A DNA stretch of 64,000 nucleotides from Aquabacter sp040755535 (GCA_040755535.1 JBFMAV010000009.1:31605-95604), one strand, 5' to 3'; shown: positions 1 to 9,225, numbered from the stretch's first letter. Numbers and translations are program-made. Notes: generated from the sequence alone by a model not told the origin.

Positions 1-42
1 CCTTCGGGCGGTCGCTGGCGCAGGCGGCCTGAGAGACAGACA

Positions 43-1833
43 ATGAGCGGCGATTTTTCAGCGGAGCAAAAGCGTTACCTGGAAGGCTTCATGTCCGGCG
101 CCCAGGCGGTGCAGGGACGCGGCCTCGCGCCCGGGGCGGCACCCGCGCCGGCACCCGAGCCCTCCGGCCCGGAGGCGGCGAGCCACAAGGCGATGGCTCG
201 CACCGAAGCGGCCGGGGGCAAGCTCACGCCGGAGGAGAAAGCCAAGCGCGAGGAGCTGGGACTCGACAGCTACGACCGCATGAAAACCCATGCGGATCAG
301 GGGGTTTTCCCCAAAGGCCCGGACATCCTGCGCTGGAAATATCACGGCCTGTTCTATGTCGCGCCGGCGCAGGACAGCTTCATGTGCCGGATGCGCATGC
401 CCAATGGCATTCTCACCCATTGGCAGATGCGGGGGCTGGCGGAGATCGCGGAGCGCCATGGCGGGGGCTATTGCGACATCACCACCCGGGCCAATCTCCA
501 GATCCGCGATATTCCCGCAACCGACGGCGTAATTCTGCTGGAAAAGCTGGTTGATCTGGGTTTGACCGCGAAAGGCTCGGGCGCCGACAATATCCGCAAC
601 GTCACCGGCACACCCACCGCCGGCATCGACCCGCAGGAATTACTCGATACGCGCCCTTATGCCCGCGAATGGCACCATTACATCCTCAACAACCGCGATA
701 TGTACGGCCTGCCGCGCAAGTTCAACGTCGCTTTCGACGGGGCGGGGTGCATCGGCGCGCTGGAGGACACCAACGATATCGGCTTCCAGGCCATTGAAAT
801 CAAAGAGGGTTTCGGCCTCGCGCCGGGCGTCTGGTTCCGCCTCGCCCTGGGCGGCATCACCGGCCACAAGGACTTCGCCCGCGATACCGGAGTGGTGCTC
901 AAACCCTCGGAGGCCTGCCGGGTGGCGGCGGCGATCGTGCGGGTCTTCATCGGCTCCGGCGACCGCACGGACCGTAAGAAAGCGCGTCTTAAGTACGTCT
1001 TAGACGACTGGGGGTTCGAGAAGTTCCTGGCCTGCGTCGAGGAAGTTCTCGGTTCTTCCCTCCAGCGGTGTCCGCCGGACGCGGTGATGCCCCGCCCCGA
1101 CCCGGACCGCCTCGCCCATCTCGGCGTCCACCCCCAGAAGCAGGCCGGGCTGAACTGGATCGGGGTCGGCGTGCCGGTCGGGCGGATGAGCGCGGACCAG
1201 ATGCGCGGCCTCGCCGACATCGCCGCCGGCATGGGCGACGGGGACGTGCGCCTGACCGTCTGGCAAAACGTGCTCCTCTCCGGCATCCCGGACGCCCATG
1301 TGGCGGCGGCGCGCGAGGTGATCGAAGGGCTCGGCCTGTCGAGCGCGGCCGACCCGCTCCAGGCGGGGCTGGTGGCCTGCACGGGGGCCGCCGGCTGCCG
1401 GTTCGGCAATGCGGACACCAAGGCGACCGCGCGGGCGATCCTTGCCCATTGCGCGCCGCGCCTTGCGCTAGACGGGCCGGTCAACATCCATGTCACCGGC
1501 TGCCACAACAGCTGCGCCCAGCATTATATCGGCGATATCGGCCTGGTCGGTGCGCGGGTGCCGGTCAATGAGGAAGGCGACACAGTGGACGGCTTCCACC
1601 TTCTGGTGGGCGGCGGCTTCGGGTCGGATGCCGCCATCGCCGAGGAATTGGTACGCGACGTGCCCGCGCCGCAGATCCCCGCTTTGGTGGAGCGGCTGAT
1701 CGCCGCCTGGCAGAGCGCGCGCGCGCCCGGCGAAGGCTTCGCCGCCTTCACCCGCCGGCTTCCGGCGGCGGATCTCAAGGGCCTGATCGGCCAACCCATA
1801 TCGGCCCCCCTTGCAGCGGACGCGGCGGCATGA
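43..1833 (+). CDS. nirA: NirA-family ferredoxin/siroheme nitrite (or sulfite) reductase
   Basis: Cytoplasmic siroheme/[4Fe-4S] reductase that carries out a six-electron reduction; beside nasA the substrate is most likely nitrite to ammonium. The 596-residue protein has the two half-repeats of the family and the cluster/siroheme cysteines C446 and C452 (CTGAAGC) and C487 and C491 (GCHNSC). The N-terminus adds an FS-x-EQ-x3-L-x-GF motif (residues 5-16) and an Ala/Pro linker before the conserved core. The start is the ATG after a GAGAGACAGAC leader. It overlaps the next gene by four bases (ATGA), so the two are translationally coupled. Sulfite reductase is the alternative reading, but the nasA neighbour favours nitrite. 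Confidence 0.88.
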   Translation: MSGDFSAEQKRYLEGFMSGAQAVQGRGLAPGAAPAPAPEPSGPEAASHKAMARTEAAGGKLTPEEKAKREELGLDSYDRMKTHADQGVFPKGPDILRWKYHGLFYVAPAQDSFMCRMRMPNGILTHWQMRGLAEIAERHGGGYCDITTRANLQIRDIPATDGVILLEKLVDLGLTAKGSGADNIRNVTGTPTAGIDPQELLDTRPYAREWHHYILNNRDMYGLPRKFNVAFDGAGCIGALEDTNDIGFQAIEIKEGFGLAPGVWFRLALGGITGHKDFARDTGVVLKPSEACRVAAAIVRVFIGSGDRTDRKKARLKYVLDDWGFEKFLACVEEVLGSSLQRCPPDAVMPRPDPDRLAHLGVHPQKQAGLNWIGVGVPVGRMSADQMRGLADIAAGMGDGDVRLTVWQNVLLSGIPDAHVAAAREVIEGLGLSSAADPLQAGLVACTGAAGCRFGNADTKATARAILAHCAPRLALDGPVNIHVTGCHNSCAQHYIGDIGLVGARVPVNEEGDTVDGFHLLVGGGFGSDAAIAEELVRDVPAPQIPALVERLIAAWQSARAPGEGFAAFTRRLPAADLKGLIGQPISAPLAADAAA

Positions 1834-3422
1834 CCCTCCAGAGCCCTCCCCCCATCGTCCCCTATCTGCCGGAGAGCGCGCCCTTTTCCCCGGAACAGCG
1901 GGCCTGGCTCAACGGCTTCTTCGCGGGCGTGTTTTCCGGCACGCCGGGCGCCACCGCCCTTTCGGCGGAAGCCTCCGCCGCGCTCATGCCCTCAGCCCCG
2001 GCCGAGGCGGATGACGGCGCGCCCTGGCACGATGCCGCCATGCCCTTGGCCGAGCGCATGGCGCTCGCGGAGGGCAAGCCGCTCGCAAGGCGCATGATGG
2101 CGGCCATGGCCCAGCAGGATTGCGGCCAGTGCGGCTATCTCTGCGAAACCTATTCCAAGGCCCTCGCGGACGGCACCGAAACGGCCCTGAACCTGTGCGC
2201 GCCCGGCGGCAAGGAGACGCTGCGCATGCTGAAGGCGCTGGCGAGCGAGCTGGACGGCGCCCCCGCCGCACCCGCCGCGCCGGCCGCCACGAAGCCCCAA
2301 AGCGAAGCGCCGCGCGGCACGCGGGACAATCCGGGCGAGGTCACCTTCCTCGGCCGCGCGCGGCTCAACAAGCCGGGCTCGGAGAAGGAGACCTGGCATA
2401 TCGATTTCGATCTCGAAGGCTCGGGGCTCGCCTACAAGGCGGGCGACAGTTTCGGCCTGTTCCCGCAGAATGATCCCGCCCTGGTGGCGGCGGTGATGGC
2501 GGCGCTGGACGCGCCCGCCGACTATCCGGTGGGCGACAAGACGCTGGAAGAGGTGCTGACGCGGGACGTGTGCCTGAAATCGGCCCCCGACGCGCTCTTC
2601 ACCCTGTTCTCCTATCTCACCGGCGGCGCCCGCAAGGCCACCGCGCGGGCGCTCGCGGCGGGCGAGGACCCGGACGGCGACGCCGCGACCCTCGACGTTC
2701 TGGCGGCGCTGGAAAAATTCGCCGGCGCGCGGCCCGACCCGGAAGCGGTGGTGGAATGCCTGGAGCCGCTCCAGCCGCGCCTCTATTCCATCTCGTCCAG
2801 CCCGCTCGCCACCCCCGGCCGGCTTTCGCTGACGGTGGATGCGGTGCGCTATGATCTCGGCGCGCGCACCCGTCTTGGCGCCTGCTCCACCTTCCTGGGC
2901 GGGCGGGTGGATGCGGGCGCGCGGCTCAAAGCCTATATCCAGCCGGCCCATGGCTTCGGCCTGCCGGCCGATCCGGCGACGCCGGTCATCATGGTGGGGC
3001 CGGGCACCGGCATCGCGCCGTTCCGCGCCTTCCTGCATGAGCGCATGGCGGCGAAGGCGCCGGGCCGCAACTGGCTGTTCTTCGGCCATCAGCGGCGCGA
3101 GACCGATTTCTTCTATGAGGACGAACTCGCCGGAATGCAGGCGGCGGGCGTGCTCACCCGCCTCGACACCGCCTGGTCCCGCGACGGGGCGCGCAAGGTT
3201 TATGTGCAGGACCGCATCCGCGAAGCGGGGGCTGAGCTTTGGGACTGGCTCGGTGCGGGCGCCCATGTCTACATTTGCGGCGATGCCAAGCGCATGGCGA
3301 AGGATGTGGAGGCGGCGCTCCTCGATGTGGCGGCGACCCACGGCGCGCTCGGGGCGGACAAAGCCACCGCCTTCCTGGCGGACCTGAAGGCGACGGGACG
3401 GTTTCAGGCCGACGTCTATTGA
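1830..3422 (+). CDS. CysJ-like NADPH reductase subunit with an N-terminal Fe-S module
   Basis: Annotated in relatives as sulfite reductase subunit alpha; it probably passes electrons from NADPH through FAD and an Fe-S cluster to the upstream NirA. The FAD motif RLYSISSS, the NADPH loop GPGTGIAPFRAF and a terminal aromatic residue (…ADVY) are those of CysJ/cytochrome P450 reductase. In place of the usual FMN flavodoxin domain, residues 98-123 carry CGQCGYLC…C, the pattern of the FeS family (PF04060) found in RnfB and CooS. Residues 19-31 repeat the FS-x-EQ-x3-L-x-GF motif seen at the NirA N-terminus. The start overlaps the nirA stop codon. Confidence 0.85.
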   Translation: MTLQSPPPIVPYLPESAPFSPEQRAWLNGFFAGVFSGTPGATALSAEASAALMPSAPAEADDGAPWHDAAMPLAERMALAEGKPLARRMMAAMAQQDCGQCGYLCETYSKALADGTETALNLCAPGGKETLRMLKALASELDGAPAAPAAPAATKPQSEAPRGTRDNPGEVTFLGRARLNKPGSEKETWHIDFDLEGSGLAYKAGDSFGLFPQNDPALVAAVMAALDAPADYPVGDKTLEEVLTRDVCLKSAPDALFTLFSYLTGGARKATARALAAGEDPDGDAATLDVLAALEKFAGARPDPEAVVECLEPLQPRLYSISSSPLATPGRLSLTVDAVRYDLGARTRLGACSTFLGGRVDAGARLKAYIQPAHGFGLPADPATPVIMVGPGTGIAPFRAFLHERMAAKAPGRNWLFFGHQRRETDFFYEDELAGMQAAGVLTRLDTAWSRDGARKVYVQDRIREAGAELWDWLGAGAHVYICGDAKRMAKDVEAALLDVAATHGALGADKATAFLADLKATGRFQADVY

Positions 3423-3740
3423 GGGGCATGTGATGCGTCAGGCCATCGTGCCTTTTGAAACGAACGTCCCTGCTCAGCGGGGCGTCGGGCGGTCAGGCCC
3501 TGGGATGCGCTGTGCTTTGCTTCGCCTTGCTTTCGCTTGCAGCCGGGGGCTACCCGTCCCCAGCCGCGGGTTCCCCCTCCCCAGCCCTCCCCCGCAAGCG
3601 GGAGAGGGGGCAGTCCCCGCAAGGATCGGAGCGGCGGCAGGCGTTCCGCGGGGAAAGCACCACACCGCCACAACCGGCGGCGCGGCCGGCGCCGCAAAAA
3701 ACAAGACGCGCCGCCCCGCGCACCGCCCCAGGAGCCTGCC
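3423..3740. other. 318-bp intergenic stretch upstream of nasA
   Basis: No credible gene. It is very GC-rich, contains a CCCTC/GAGGG palindrome (3585-3610, listed separately), and ends in an AGGAG ribosome-binding site at 3730-3734 serving the nasA ATG at 3741. A frame stays open upstream of nasA from 3537, but it translates into low-complexity Pro/Arg sequence without similarity to nitrate reductases. I saw no clear sigma-70 promoter or terminator. Confidence 0.5.
3585..3610. repeat. CCCTC...GCGGGAGAGGG palindromic repeat, copy 1
   Basis: Imperfect palindrome with arms CCCTCCCCCGC and GCGGGAGAGGGGG around AA. A perfect version of the same element lies at 10113-10136, so this is a dispersed intergenic family and not a gene-specific hairpin. 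It sits between the reductase and nasA. Confidence 0.65.
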
Positions 3741-6422
3741 ATGAATGCGCCGCTCGCGAGCACGCCGGCCGTGCGCACCACCTGTCCCTATTGCGGGGTG
3801 GGCTGCGGGGTGATGGCGACGCCCGATGCCGCCGGGGGCGCGCTTATCAGCGGCGATACGGCGCATCCGGCCAATCTCGGCCGGCTTTGCTCCAAGGGCA
3901 CGGCGCTCGGCGAGACCATCGGGCTTGAAACCCGCCTGCTCCACCCTCTCCTGCGCACCAGGGCCGGCACGCTGGCGCGGACCTCCTGGGACAGCGCGCT
4001 CGACCGGGTGGCGGCGGGGCTGAAAGAGACTCTGGAGCGCCACGGGCCGCAGGCGATCGCCTTCTATCTGTCCGGCCAGTTGCTGACCGAGGATTATTAC
4101 GCCGCCAACAAGCTCGCCAAGGGCTTCCTCGGCACCGCCCATGTGGACACCAATTCGCGGCTCTGCATGGCCTCCTCCGTGGCGGGCCACAAGCGGGCCT
4201 TCGGCTCCGATACGGTGCCCGGCTGCTATGAGGACCTGGAGCAGGCGGACCTCGTCATCCTGGTGGGCTCCAACGCCGCCTGGTGCCATCCCGTGCTCTA
4301 TCAGCGCCTGCTGGCGGCGCGCGCGGCGCGGGGCACGCGGATCGTCGTCATCGATCCCCGCCGCACCCAGACCGCCGAGGATGTGGACCTGTTCCTTCCC
4401 CTCGCCCATGGCACAGACGCGGCATTGTTCAGCGGCCTGCTGGTGCATTTGGCGCAGACCGGGGCGATCGATGACGCCTTCATCCGCGATCACACATCAG
4501 GCTTCACGGACACGCTCGCCGAAGCCCGCGCGCTCGCGCCCGACATCGCGCAAACCGCGCGCCTGACGAATCTCGATCCGGCTGACGTCGCTCGTTTCTT
4601 CGCCCTGTTCCGCGACACGGCGCGCACCGTCACCTGCTATTCGCAAGGGGTGAACCAGTCGGCGCGCGGAAGCGACAAGGTCAATGCCATCCTCAATTGC
4701 CACCTCGCCACGGGGCGCATCGGGCGCGCCGGCATGGGGCCGTTCTCGCTCACCGGACAACCCAATGCCATGGGCGGGCGCGAGGTGGGCGGGCTTGCCA
4801 ACCAGCTTGCCGCCCATATGGGCTTCTCGCCGCAGGAGGTGGACCGGGTGCGCCGCTTCTGGGACGCGCCCCGCATGGCCGAGCGCGAAGGCCTGAAAGC
4901 AGTGGACCTGTTCGCCGCCGTGGCGCGGGGCGAGATCAAGGCGCTCTGGGTCGTGGGCACCAATCCGGCGGTGAGCCTGCCACGCGCCGACCATGTGCGC
5001 GCCGCGCTGGGACGGCTCGATCTTTTCGTCCTGTCCGAGAATGTGGTGGGCAACGACACGTTCGAGAGCCACCCCCATGTGGTTCTGCCCGCCGCCGCCT
5101 GGGGCGAGAAGGACGGAACCGTCACCAATTCGGAACGCCGCATCTCGCGCCTGCGCCCCTTCCTGTCCCGCGCCGGGGAGGCCCGGCCCGACTGGTGGGC
5201 GCTCGCACAGGTGGCCAAGCGCCTCGGCCATGGCGCGGCCTTCGACTGGACTTCGCCCGCCGACATTTTCCGCGAGCATGCGGCCCTCTCCGGTTTCGAG
5301 AACGGGGGCACGCGCGACTTCGACATTTCCGGCCTCGCGGGCCTGTCGGACGCCGCCTATGAGGCGCTGGAACCGGTCCAATGGCCTGTTCCGGAGGGAG
5401 CCACAAGCGGCACCGCGCGGCTGTTCGCGGAGGGCGGCTTCTTCACCGGCGACGCCCGCGCCAGCTTCCTCGCCCCGGGCGCCCTGCCCGTGGCCCATTG
5501 CAGCGCCGATTTTCCCTTCGTGCTGAACACCGGGCGCATCCGCGACCAATGGCACACCATGACCCGCACCGGCCTTTCGGCGCGGCTCTCCGCCCATCTG
5601 CCGGCGCCTTATGTCAGCATTCATCCCGAGGATGCGGCCGGCGCCGGGCTGCGCAGCGGCGATCTCGCCCAGGTGCGCACTGCCCATGGCCGCGCCTTGC
5701 TTGAAGTTCAGCTGGATGCGGGGCTGGCGCCCGGCACGCTGTTCGCGCCCATCCACTGGAGCCACGCCAATTCCTCGTCCGGGCGGGTCGGTCCCCTCGT
5801 CCATGCGGTGACGGACCCGGTGTCCGGCCAGCCCGACGCCAAGGCGACGCCCGCCGCGCTGGACAAGGCGGACGCGCCCTATCACGGCTTCCTGCTGGCC
5901 CGCGCCAAGATCGACCCGCCCCCGGGCGCCTGGTGGGCGCGCCTGCCCATCGAGGGCGGCTTTGCCTGGCGCCTCGCCGGGGCCGCGCCGCCGGAGGCGT
6001 GGAAGGACTGGGCGCTCGCACACATGGCGCAAAGCGACAGGGCTGACCTCATTGACCATGCCCAAGGCCATTATCGCGCCGCCGCCTTCGATGCGGCCGG
6101 GCATCTTGCCTTCGCGCTGATCGTCGGTCCGCGCGGCGAGACCCCGGCATGGGACGCGCTGAAAAGCCTGTTCGCGGCCGGCGCCGTGCCGGAGGCGGAC
6201 CGCCGGCTCATTCTCTCCGGTCGCCGGGCGGGGCTCGACGCGCAGATCGGCCCGCTGGTCTGCGCCTGCCACGGCGTCTCGCGCGGCGCCATCGTCGCCG
6301 CCATCGCGGGCGGCTGCACGAGCGCGCAGGCCGTGGGGGCGAAGCTGAAGGCCGGCACCAATTGCGGCTCCTGCCTCCCGGAAATCCGCGCCCTGGTGAG
6401 CGAGGCGTGCGTGCCCGCCTGA
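3741..6422 (+). CDS. nasA: Assimilatory nitrate reductase catalytic subunit with C-terminal BFD-like domain
   Basis: Cytoplasmic Mo-bisMGD enzyme reducing nitrate to nitrite for assimilation. The start at 3741 follows AGGAG by 6 nt and gives 893 residues beginning MNAPLASTP. C15, C18, C22 and C50 (CPYCGVGC…LC) bind the N-terminal [4Fe-4S] cluster. The molybdopterin oxidoreductase domain follows, then a molydopterin-dinucleotide-binding domain (around FVLNTGRIRDQWHTMTRTG). The tail has C841, C843, C875 and C878 (CAC…CGSC), a BFD-like [2Fe-2S] module as in Klebsiella NasA, probably the electron entry port. Nitrite made here would feed NirA upstream; molybdenum cofactor synthesis is represented by moaA nearby. 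Confidence 0.93.
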   Translation: MNAPLASTPAVRTTCPYCGVGCGVMATPDAAGGALISGDTAHPANLGRLCSKGTALGETIGLETRLLHPLLRTRAGTLARTSWDSALDRVAAGLKETLERHGPQAIAFYLSGQLLTEDYYAANKLAKGFLGTAHVDTNSRLCMASSVAGHKRAFGSDTVPGCYEDLEQADLVILVGSNAAWCHPVLYQRLLAARAARGTRIVVIDPRRTQTAEDVDLFLPLAHGTDAALFSGLLVHLAQTGAIDDAFIRDHTSGFTDTLAEARALAPDIAQTARLTNLDPADVARFFALFRDTARTVTCYSQGVNQSARGSDKVNAILNCHLATGRIGRAGMGPFSLTGQPNAMGGREVGGLANQLAAHMGFSPQEVDRVRRFWDAPRMAEREGLKAVDLFAAVARGEIKALWVVGTNPAVSLPRADHVRAALGRLDLFVLSENVVGNDTFESHPHVVLPAAAWGEKDGTVTNSERRISRLRPFLSRAGEARPDWWALAQVAKRLGHGAAFDWTSPADIFREHAALSGFENGGTRDFDISGLAGLSDAAYEALEPVQWPVPEGATSGTARLFAEGGFFTGDARASFLAPGALPVAHCSADFPFVLNTGRIRDQWHTMTRTGLSARLSAHLPAPYVSIHPEDAAGAGLRSGDLAQVRTAHGRALLEVQLDAGLAPGTLFAPIHWSHANSSSGRVGPLVHAVTDPVSGQPDAKATPAALDKADAPYHGFLLARAKIDPPPGAWWARLPIEGGFAWRLAGAAPPEAWKDWALAHMAQSDRADLIDHAQGHYRAAAFDAAGHLAFALIVGPRGETPAWDALKSLFAAGAVPEADRRLILSGRRAGLDAQIGPLVCACHGVSRGAIVAAIAGGCTSAQAVGAKLKAGTNCGSCLPEIRALVSEACVPA

Positions 6423-6524
6423 TGCCGCGCAAATGCGCCCGCCATTGTGCGCAAACGCGAGAGGACAGGCGTTCGCACCCAGCCTAGACTCCCGGCAAGC
6501 GACAACAAGCCGGGAAACGCTGCC

Positions 6525-7598
6525 ATGGGACCATCCACCCGCTTCACCGACCTCGTGGGCATCTCCCTGCCCCTGATCCAGGCGCCCATGATCGGCCCGA
6601 AGCCAGAGCTTGCGCGCGCCGCGAGCGCGGCGGGCGCGCTCGGTTCGCTGGGCTGCGCCTCCATGACGGCGGACCAGGTGCGCGCCGAGGCCGCCGCGAT
6701 CCGCGCGGTGACGCCGAACCCCTTCAACCTCAATTTCTTCGCCCACACCCCCGCGCCCGAGGATGCCACGCGGGCGCAGGCCTGGCAGGCGCGGCTCGCG
6801 CCCTATTATGGCGAACTCGGCCTCGACCCCGCCGCGCCCATCGCGGTGACCAACCGCGCGCCCTTCGACGCCGTCATGTGCGCGGTGGTGGAAGAGGTGC
6901 GCCCGCGCGTGGTGAGCTTCCATTTCGGCCTGCCGCAGGCCGACCTGCTGCGCCGGGTGAAGGCGGCGGGCGCGGTGGTGCTCTCCTCCGCCACCACGGT
7001 CGCGGAAGCCCGCTGGCTGGAGGACAATGGCGCGGACGCCATCATCGCCCAAGGCGCGGAGGCGGGCGGGCATCGCGGCATGTTCCTCACCGACGATCCG
7101 GCCCGGCAGGTGGGCACGTTCGCCTTGGTGCCGCAGGTGGCGGACGCGGTGCGCGTGCCGGTGATCGCGGCCGGCGGCATCGCGGACGGGCGCGGCATCG
7201 CCGCCGCCTTTGCCCTGGGGGCGGACGCGGTGCAGATCGGCACCGCCTTTCTGCTCACCGCCGAGGCGGGGCTGTCGCCGGTCTATCGCGCGGCGCTGAA
7301 GGGCGCGGCGAGCGATGCCACCGCACTCACCAATGTCTTCACCGGGCGCCCGGCGCGCGGCATCCTCAATCGCCTGATGCGCGAGGAAGGCCCGATTTCG
7401 CCCCGCGCCCCCGCTTTCCCCACCGCCGCCCCGCCGCTCGGCCCGCTGAAGGCCGCCGCCGAGGCGCGGGGCAGCGGGGATTTCACCGCGCTCTGGTCGG
7501 GACAGGCCGGTCCCCTGGCGCGCGAGATGGGAACGGGCGCGTTGATCGCCGCTCTGGTGGACGAGACGCGCACGGCCACGCAGCGGCTTGCGGGCTGA
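6525..7598 (+). CDS. Nitronate monooxygenase (2-nitropropane dioxygenase family)
   Basis: FMN-dependent TIM-barrel oxygenase that detoxifies nitronates such as propionate-3-nitronate. The chosen start (MGPSTRFTDLVG) is where family similarity begins, giving 357 residues; an upstream in-frame ATG at 6447 only adds unrelated sequence. The N-terminal PLIQAPM motif and the FMN/phosphate motif GAEAGGHRG are clear, as is the glycine-rich AAGGIADGRG loop. It sits 102 nt after nasA on the same strand. A link to the nitrate genes through nitro-compound handling is inferred from position only. Confidence 0.85.
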   Translation: MGPSTRFTDLVGISLPLIQAPMIGPKPELARAASAAGALGSLGCASMTADQVRAEAAAIRAVTPNPFNLNFFAHTPAPEDATRAQAWQARLAPYYGELGLDPAAPIAVTNRAPFDAVMCAVVEEVRPRVVSFHFGLPQADLLRRVKAAGAVVLSSATTVAEARWLEDNGADAIIAQGAEAGGHRGMFLTDDPARQVGTFALVPQVADAVRVPVIAAGGIADGRGIAAAFALGADAVQIGTAFLLTAEAGLSPVYRAALKGAASDATALTNVFTGRPARGILNRLMREEGPISPRAPAFPTAAPPLGPLKAAAEARGSGDFTALWSGQAGPLAREMGTGALIAALVDETRTATQRLAG

Positions 7599-7602
7599 CT
7601 TT

Positions 7603-7640
7603 AGAGCCAGATCCGATCAGGTTGAATCAACCTGATCTAG
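7603..7640. repeat. AGAGC/GATCAGG palindromic repeat (R1)
   Basis: Contains GATCAGGTTGA-ATCAACCTGATC, a near-perfect palindrome, with AGAGC at the left end and CTAG at the right. It belongs to the same family as 21081-21192, 32019-32080, 41228-41342 and 55287-55322. The right arm is shortened compared with the 41 kb copy. The stop codon of the minus-strand DUF971 gene (7637-7639) lies in the right end. Confidence 0.7.
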
Positions 7641-8014
7641 CCGCGCGACAGCCCCTGCCGGGCGAGGGCGTCGCGATAGGCCGCAAAGCGCGTCTCCTGC
7701 TCGGCGCCCAGCGTCCACAGATAGGTCCAGCTGTAGATGCCGGTCTGGTGGCCGTCGTCGAAGATGAGACGCACCGCATAGGAGCCGACCGGCTCCACCT
7801 CGGCGATGCGCACCGTGCGCTTGCCGGGCACGGTCTGCTTCTCGTGCGGGGCATGGCCCTGCACCTCGGCGGACGGGCTCTCCACCCGCAGATATTCGGC
7901 GGGAAGCGTATAGGCCGCGCCATCCTCGAACGTGACCTTGAGCGCATGGCGCTCCTCCACCACCCGCAATTCGGTGGGCCAGGGATCGGGCGGGGGAGAG
8001 GCGGGAGACGTCAT
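7637..8014 (-). CDS. DUF971 (GBBH-like N-terminal domain) protein
   Basis: Small protein of 125 residues consisting of one DUF971 domain, the fold found at the N-terminus of gamma-butyrobetaine hydroxylase. Typical family segments are LRVVEERHALKVTFEDG, LPAEYLRVESPSAEVQGH and the C-terminal DGHQTGIYSWTYLWTLG. The start is the ATG at 8014 (MTSPASPP); the frame continues upstream but as nonconserved Arg-rich sequence. It is divergent from moaA, and in other proteobacteria such proteins also occur near molybdenum-cofactor or Fe-S genes. The molecular role is unknown. Confidence 0.8.
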   Translation of the reverse strand: MTSPASPPPDPWPTELRVVEERHALKVTFEDGAAYTLPAEYLRVESPSAEVQGHAPHEKQTVPGKRTVRIAEVEPVGSYAVRLIFDDGHQTGIYSWTYLWTLGAEQETRFAAYRDALARQGLSRG

Positions 8015-8172
8015 GGCGCGGCCCTGGCTGGATAAGCGGAAGCGCAAGCGCGGTGCCGTGCGTTTGAACAGGCAGCCCCTACACATCCTTGTCCGGCATA
8101 CGATATAACAGGTCCAGATTGAAGGGCGGCGCCAGACCGCCGTAAAGAACATCTAGAGCCGGGAGCCTCAAG

Positions 8173-9225
8173 GTGCGTCCGTATCCGCGTGATCTCAGCG
8201 ACCGCAGCGTGGTCGCCGCCGCCGAGAAGGGTCCGCTCGTGGACACGTTCGGGCGTGCGGTCACCTATCTGCGCGTCTCGGTGACGGACCGCTGCGACTT
8301 CCGCTGCGTCTATTGCATGTCCGAGCACATGACCTTCCTGCCCAAGCAGGACCTGCTCACGCTGGAGGAACTGGACCGCCTGTGCTCCGCCTTCGTGGCG
8401 CGCGGGGTGAAGAAGCTGCGCCTGACCGGGGGCGAGCCTCTGGTGCGGCGTGACGTGATGACCTTGTTCCGCGCCCTCTCGCGCCATCTGGAGAGCGGGC
8501 GGCTGGACGAACTCACCGTCACCACCAACGGCTCCCAGCTCGCCCGCTACGCGGCGGACCTCGCCGCCTGCGGGGTGAAGCGCATCAATGTCTCGGTGGA
8601 CACGCTGGACCCGGACAAGTTCCGCGCCGTCACGCGCTGGGGCGATCTCGGCAAGGTGATGGAGGGCATCGCCGCCGCCAAGGCCAACGGCATCAAGGTG
8701 AAATTGAACGCAGTGGCGCTGCGCGACGTGAACGAAGGCGAAATCGCCTCCATCATGGAGTGGTGCCATGGCGAGGGCCACGACCTCTCCCTCATCGAGG
8801 TGATGCCGCTGGGCGAAGTGGGCGCGGAGCGGGTCGACCAATATCTCCCCCTCTCCGAGGTGCGGGCGAAGCTCGAAGACCGCTACACGCTGACCGACAT
8901 CCCCTACCGCACCGGCGGCCCCGCCCGCTATGTGGAGGTGAAGGAGACCGGCGGGCGGCTCGGCTTCATCACACCGCTCACTCACAATTTCTGCGAGGGC
9001 TGCAACCGGGTGCGCGTCACCTGCACGGGCACGCTCTATATGTGCCTCGGCCAGGAGGATGCCGCCGACCTGCGCGCGCCCCTGCGCGCCGCACCGGACG
9101 ACGCGCTGCTCCACAGCGCCATCGACGCGGCCATCTTCCGCAAGCCCAAGGGCCACGATTTCGTCATCGACCGCACCACCCGCGCCCCGGCGGTCTCGCG
9201 CCATATGAGCATGACGGGGGGCTGA
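8173..9225 (+). CDS. moaA: GTP 3',8-cyclase (molybdenum cofactor synthesis)
   Basis: Radical-SAM enzyme catalysing the first step of molybdopterin synthesis, GTP to 3',8-cyclo-GTP. The 350-residue protein has the radical-SAM cluster cysteines C41, C45 and C48 (CDFRCVYC), the GGEPL motif, and the C-terminal substrate-side cluster C274, C277 and C291 (CxxC-x13-C). It ends in GG after HMSMTGG, as MoaA usually does. The start is a GTG at 8173 with AGCCTCAAG just upstream. The product would supply cofactor to NasA. I saw no Moco riboswitch in the 158-nt gap to the divergent DUF971 gene. Confidence 0.93.
   Translation: MRPYPRDLSDRSVVAAAEKGPLVDTFGRAVTYLRVSVTDRCDFRCVYCMSEHMTFLPKQDLLTLEELDRLCSAFVARGVKKLRLTGGEPLVRRDVMTLFRALSRHLESGRLDELTVTTNGSQLARYAADLAACGVKRINVSVDTLDPDKFRAVTRWGDLGKVMEGIAAAKANGIKVKLNAVALRDVNEGEIASIMEWCHGEGHDLSLIEVMPLGEVGAERVDQYLPLSEVRAKLEDRYTLTDIPYRTGGPARYVEVKETGGRLGFITPLTHNFCEGCNRVRVTCTGTLYMCLGQEDAADLRAPLRAAPDDALLHSAIDAAIFRKPKGHDFVIDRTTRAPAVSRHMSMTGG

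Noticed and set aside
3..32. Possible 3' end of an upstream plus-strand gene (…FGRSLAQAA, stop at 30-32).
   Set aside because: Only about nine codons are visible, with no recognisable family; a chance frame cannot be excluded.
4497..7073. 858-codon minus-strand frame opposite nasA and the nitronate monooxygenase.
   Set aside because: It spans two real sense genes and their gap and has a shadow-type composition.
8015..8172. Molybdenum-cofactor riboswitch ahead of moaA.
   Set aside because: There is a short GGCGG/CCGCC hairpin, but the conserved multi-stem Moco element is not recognisable.
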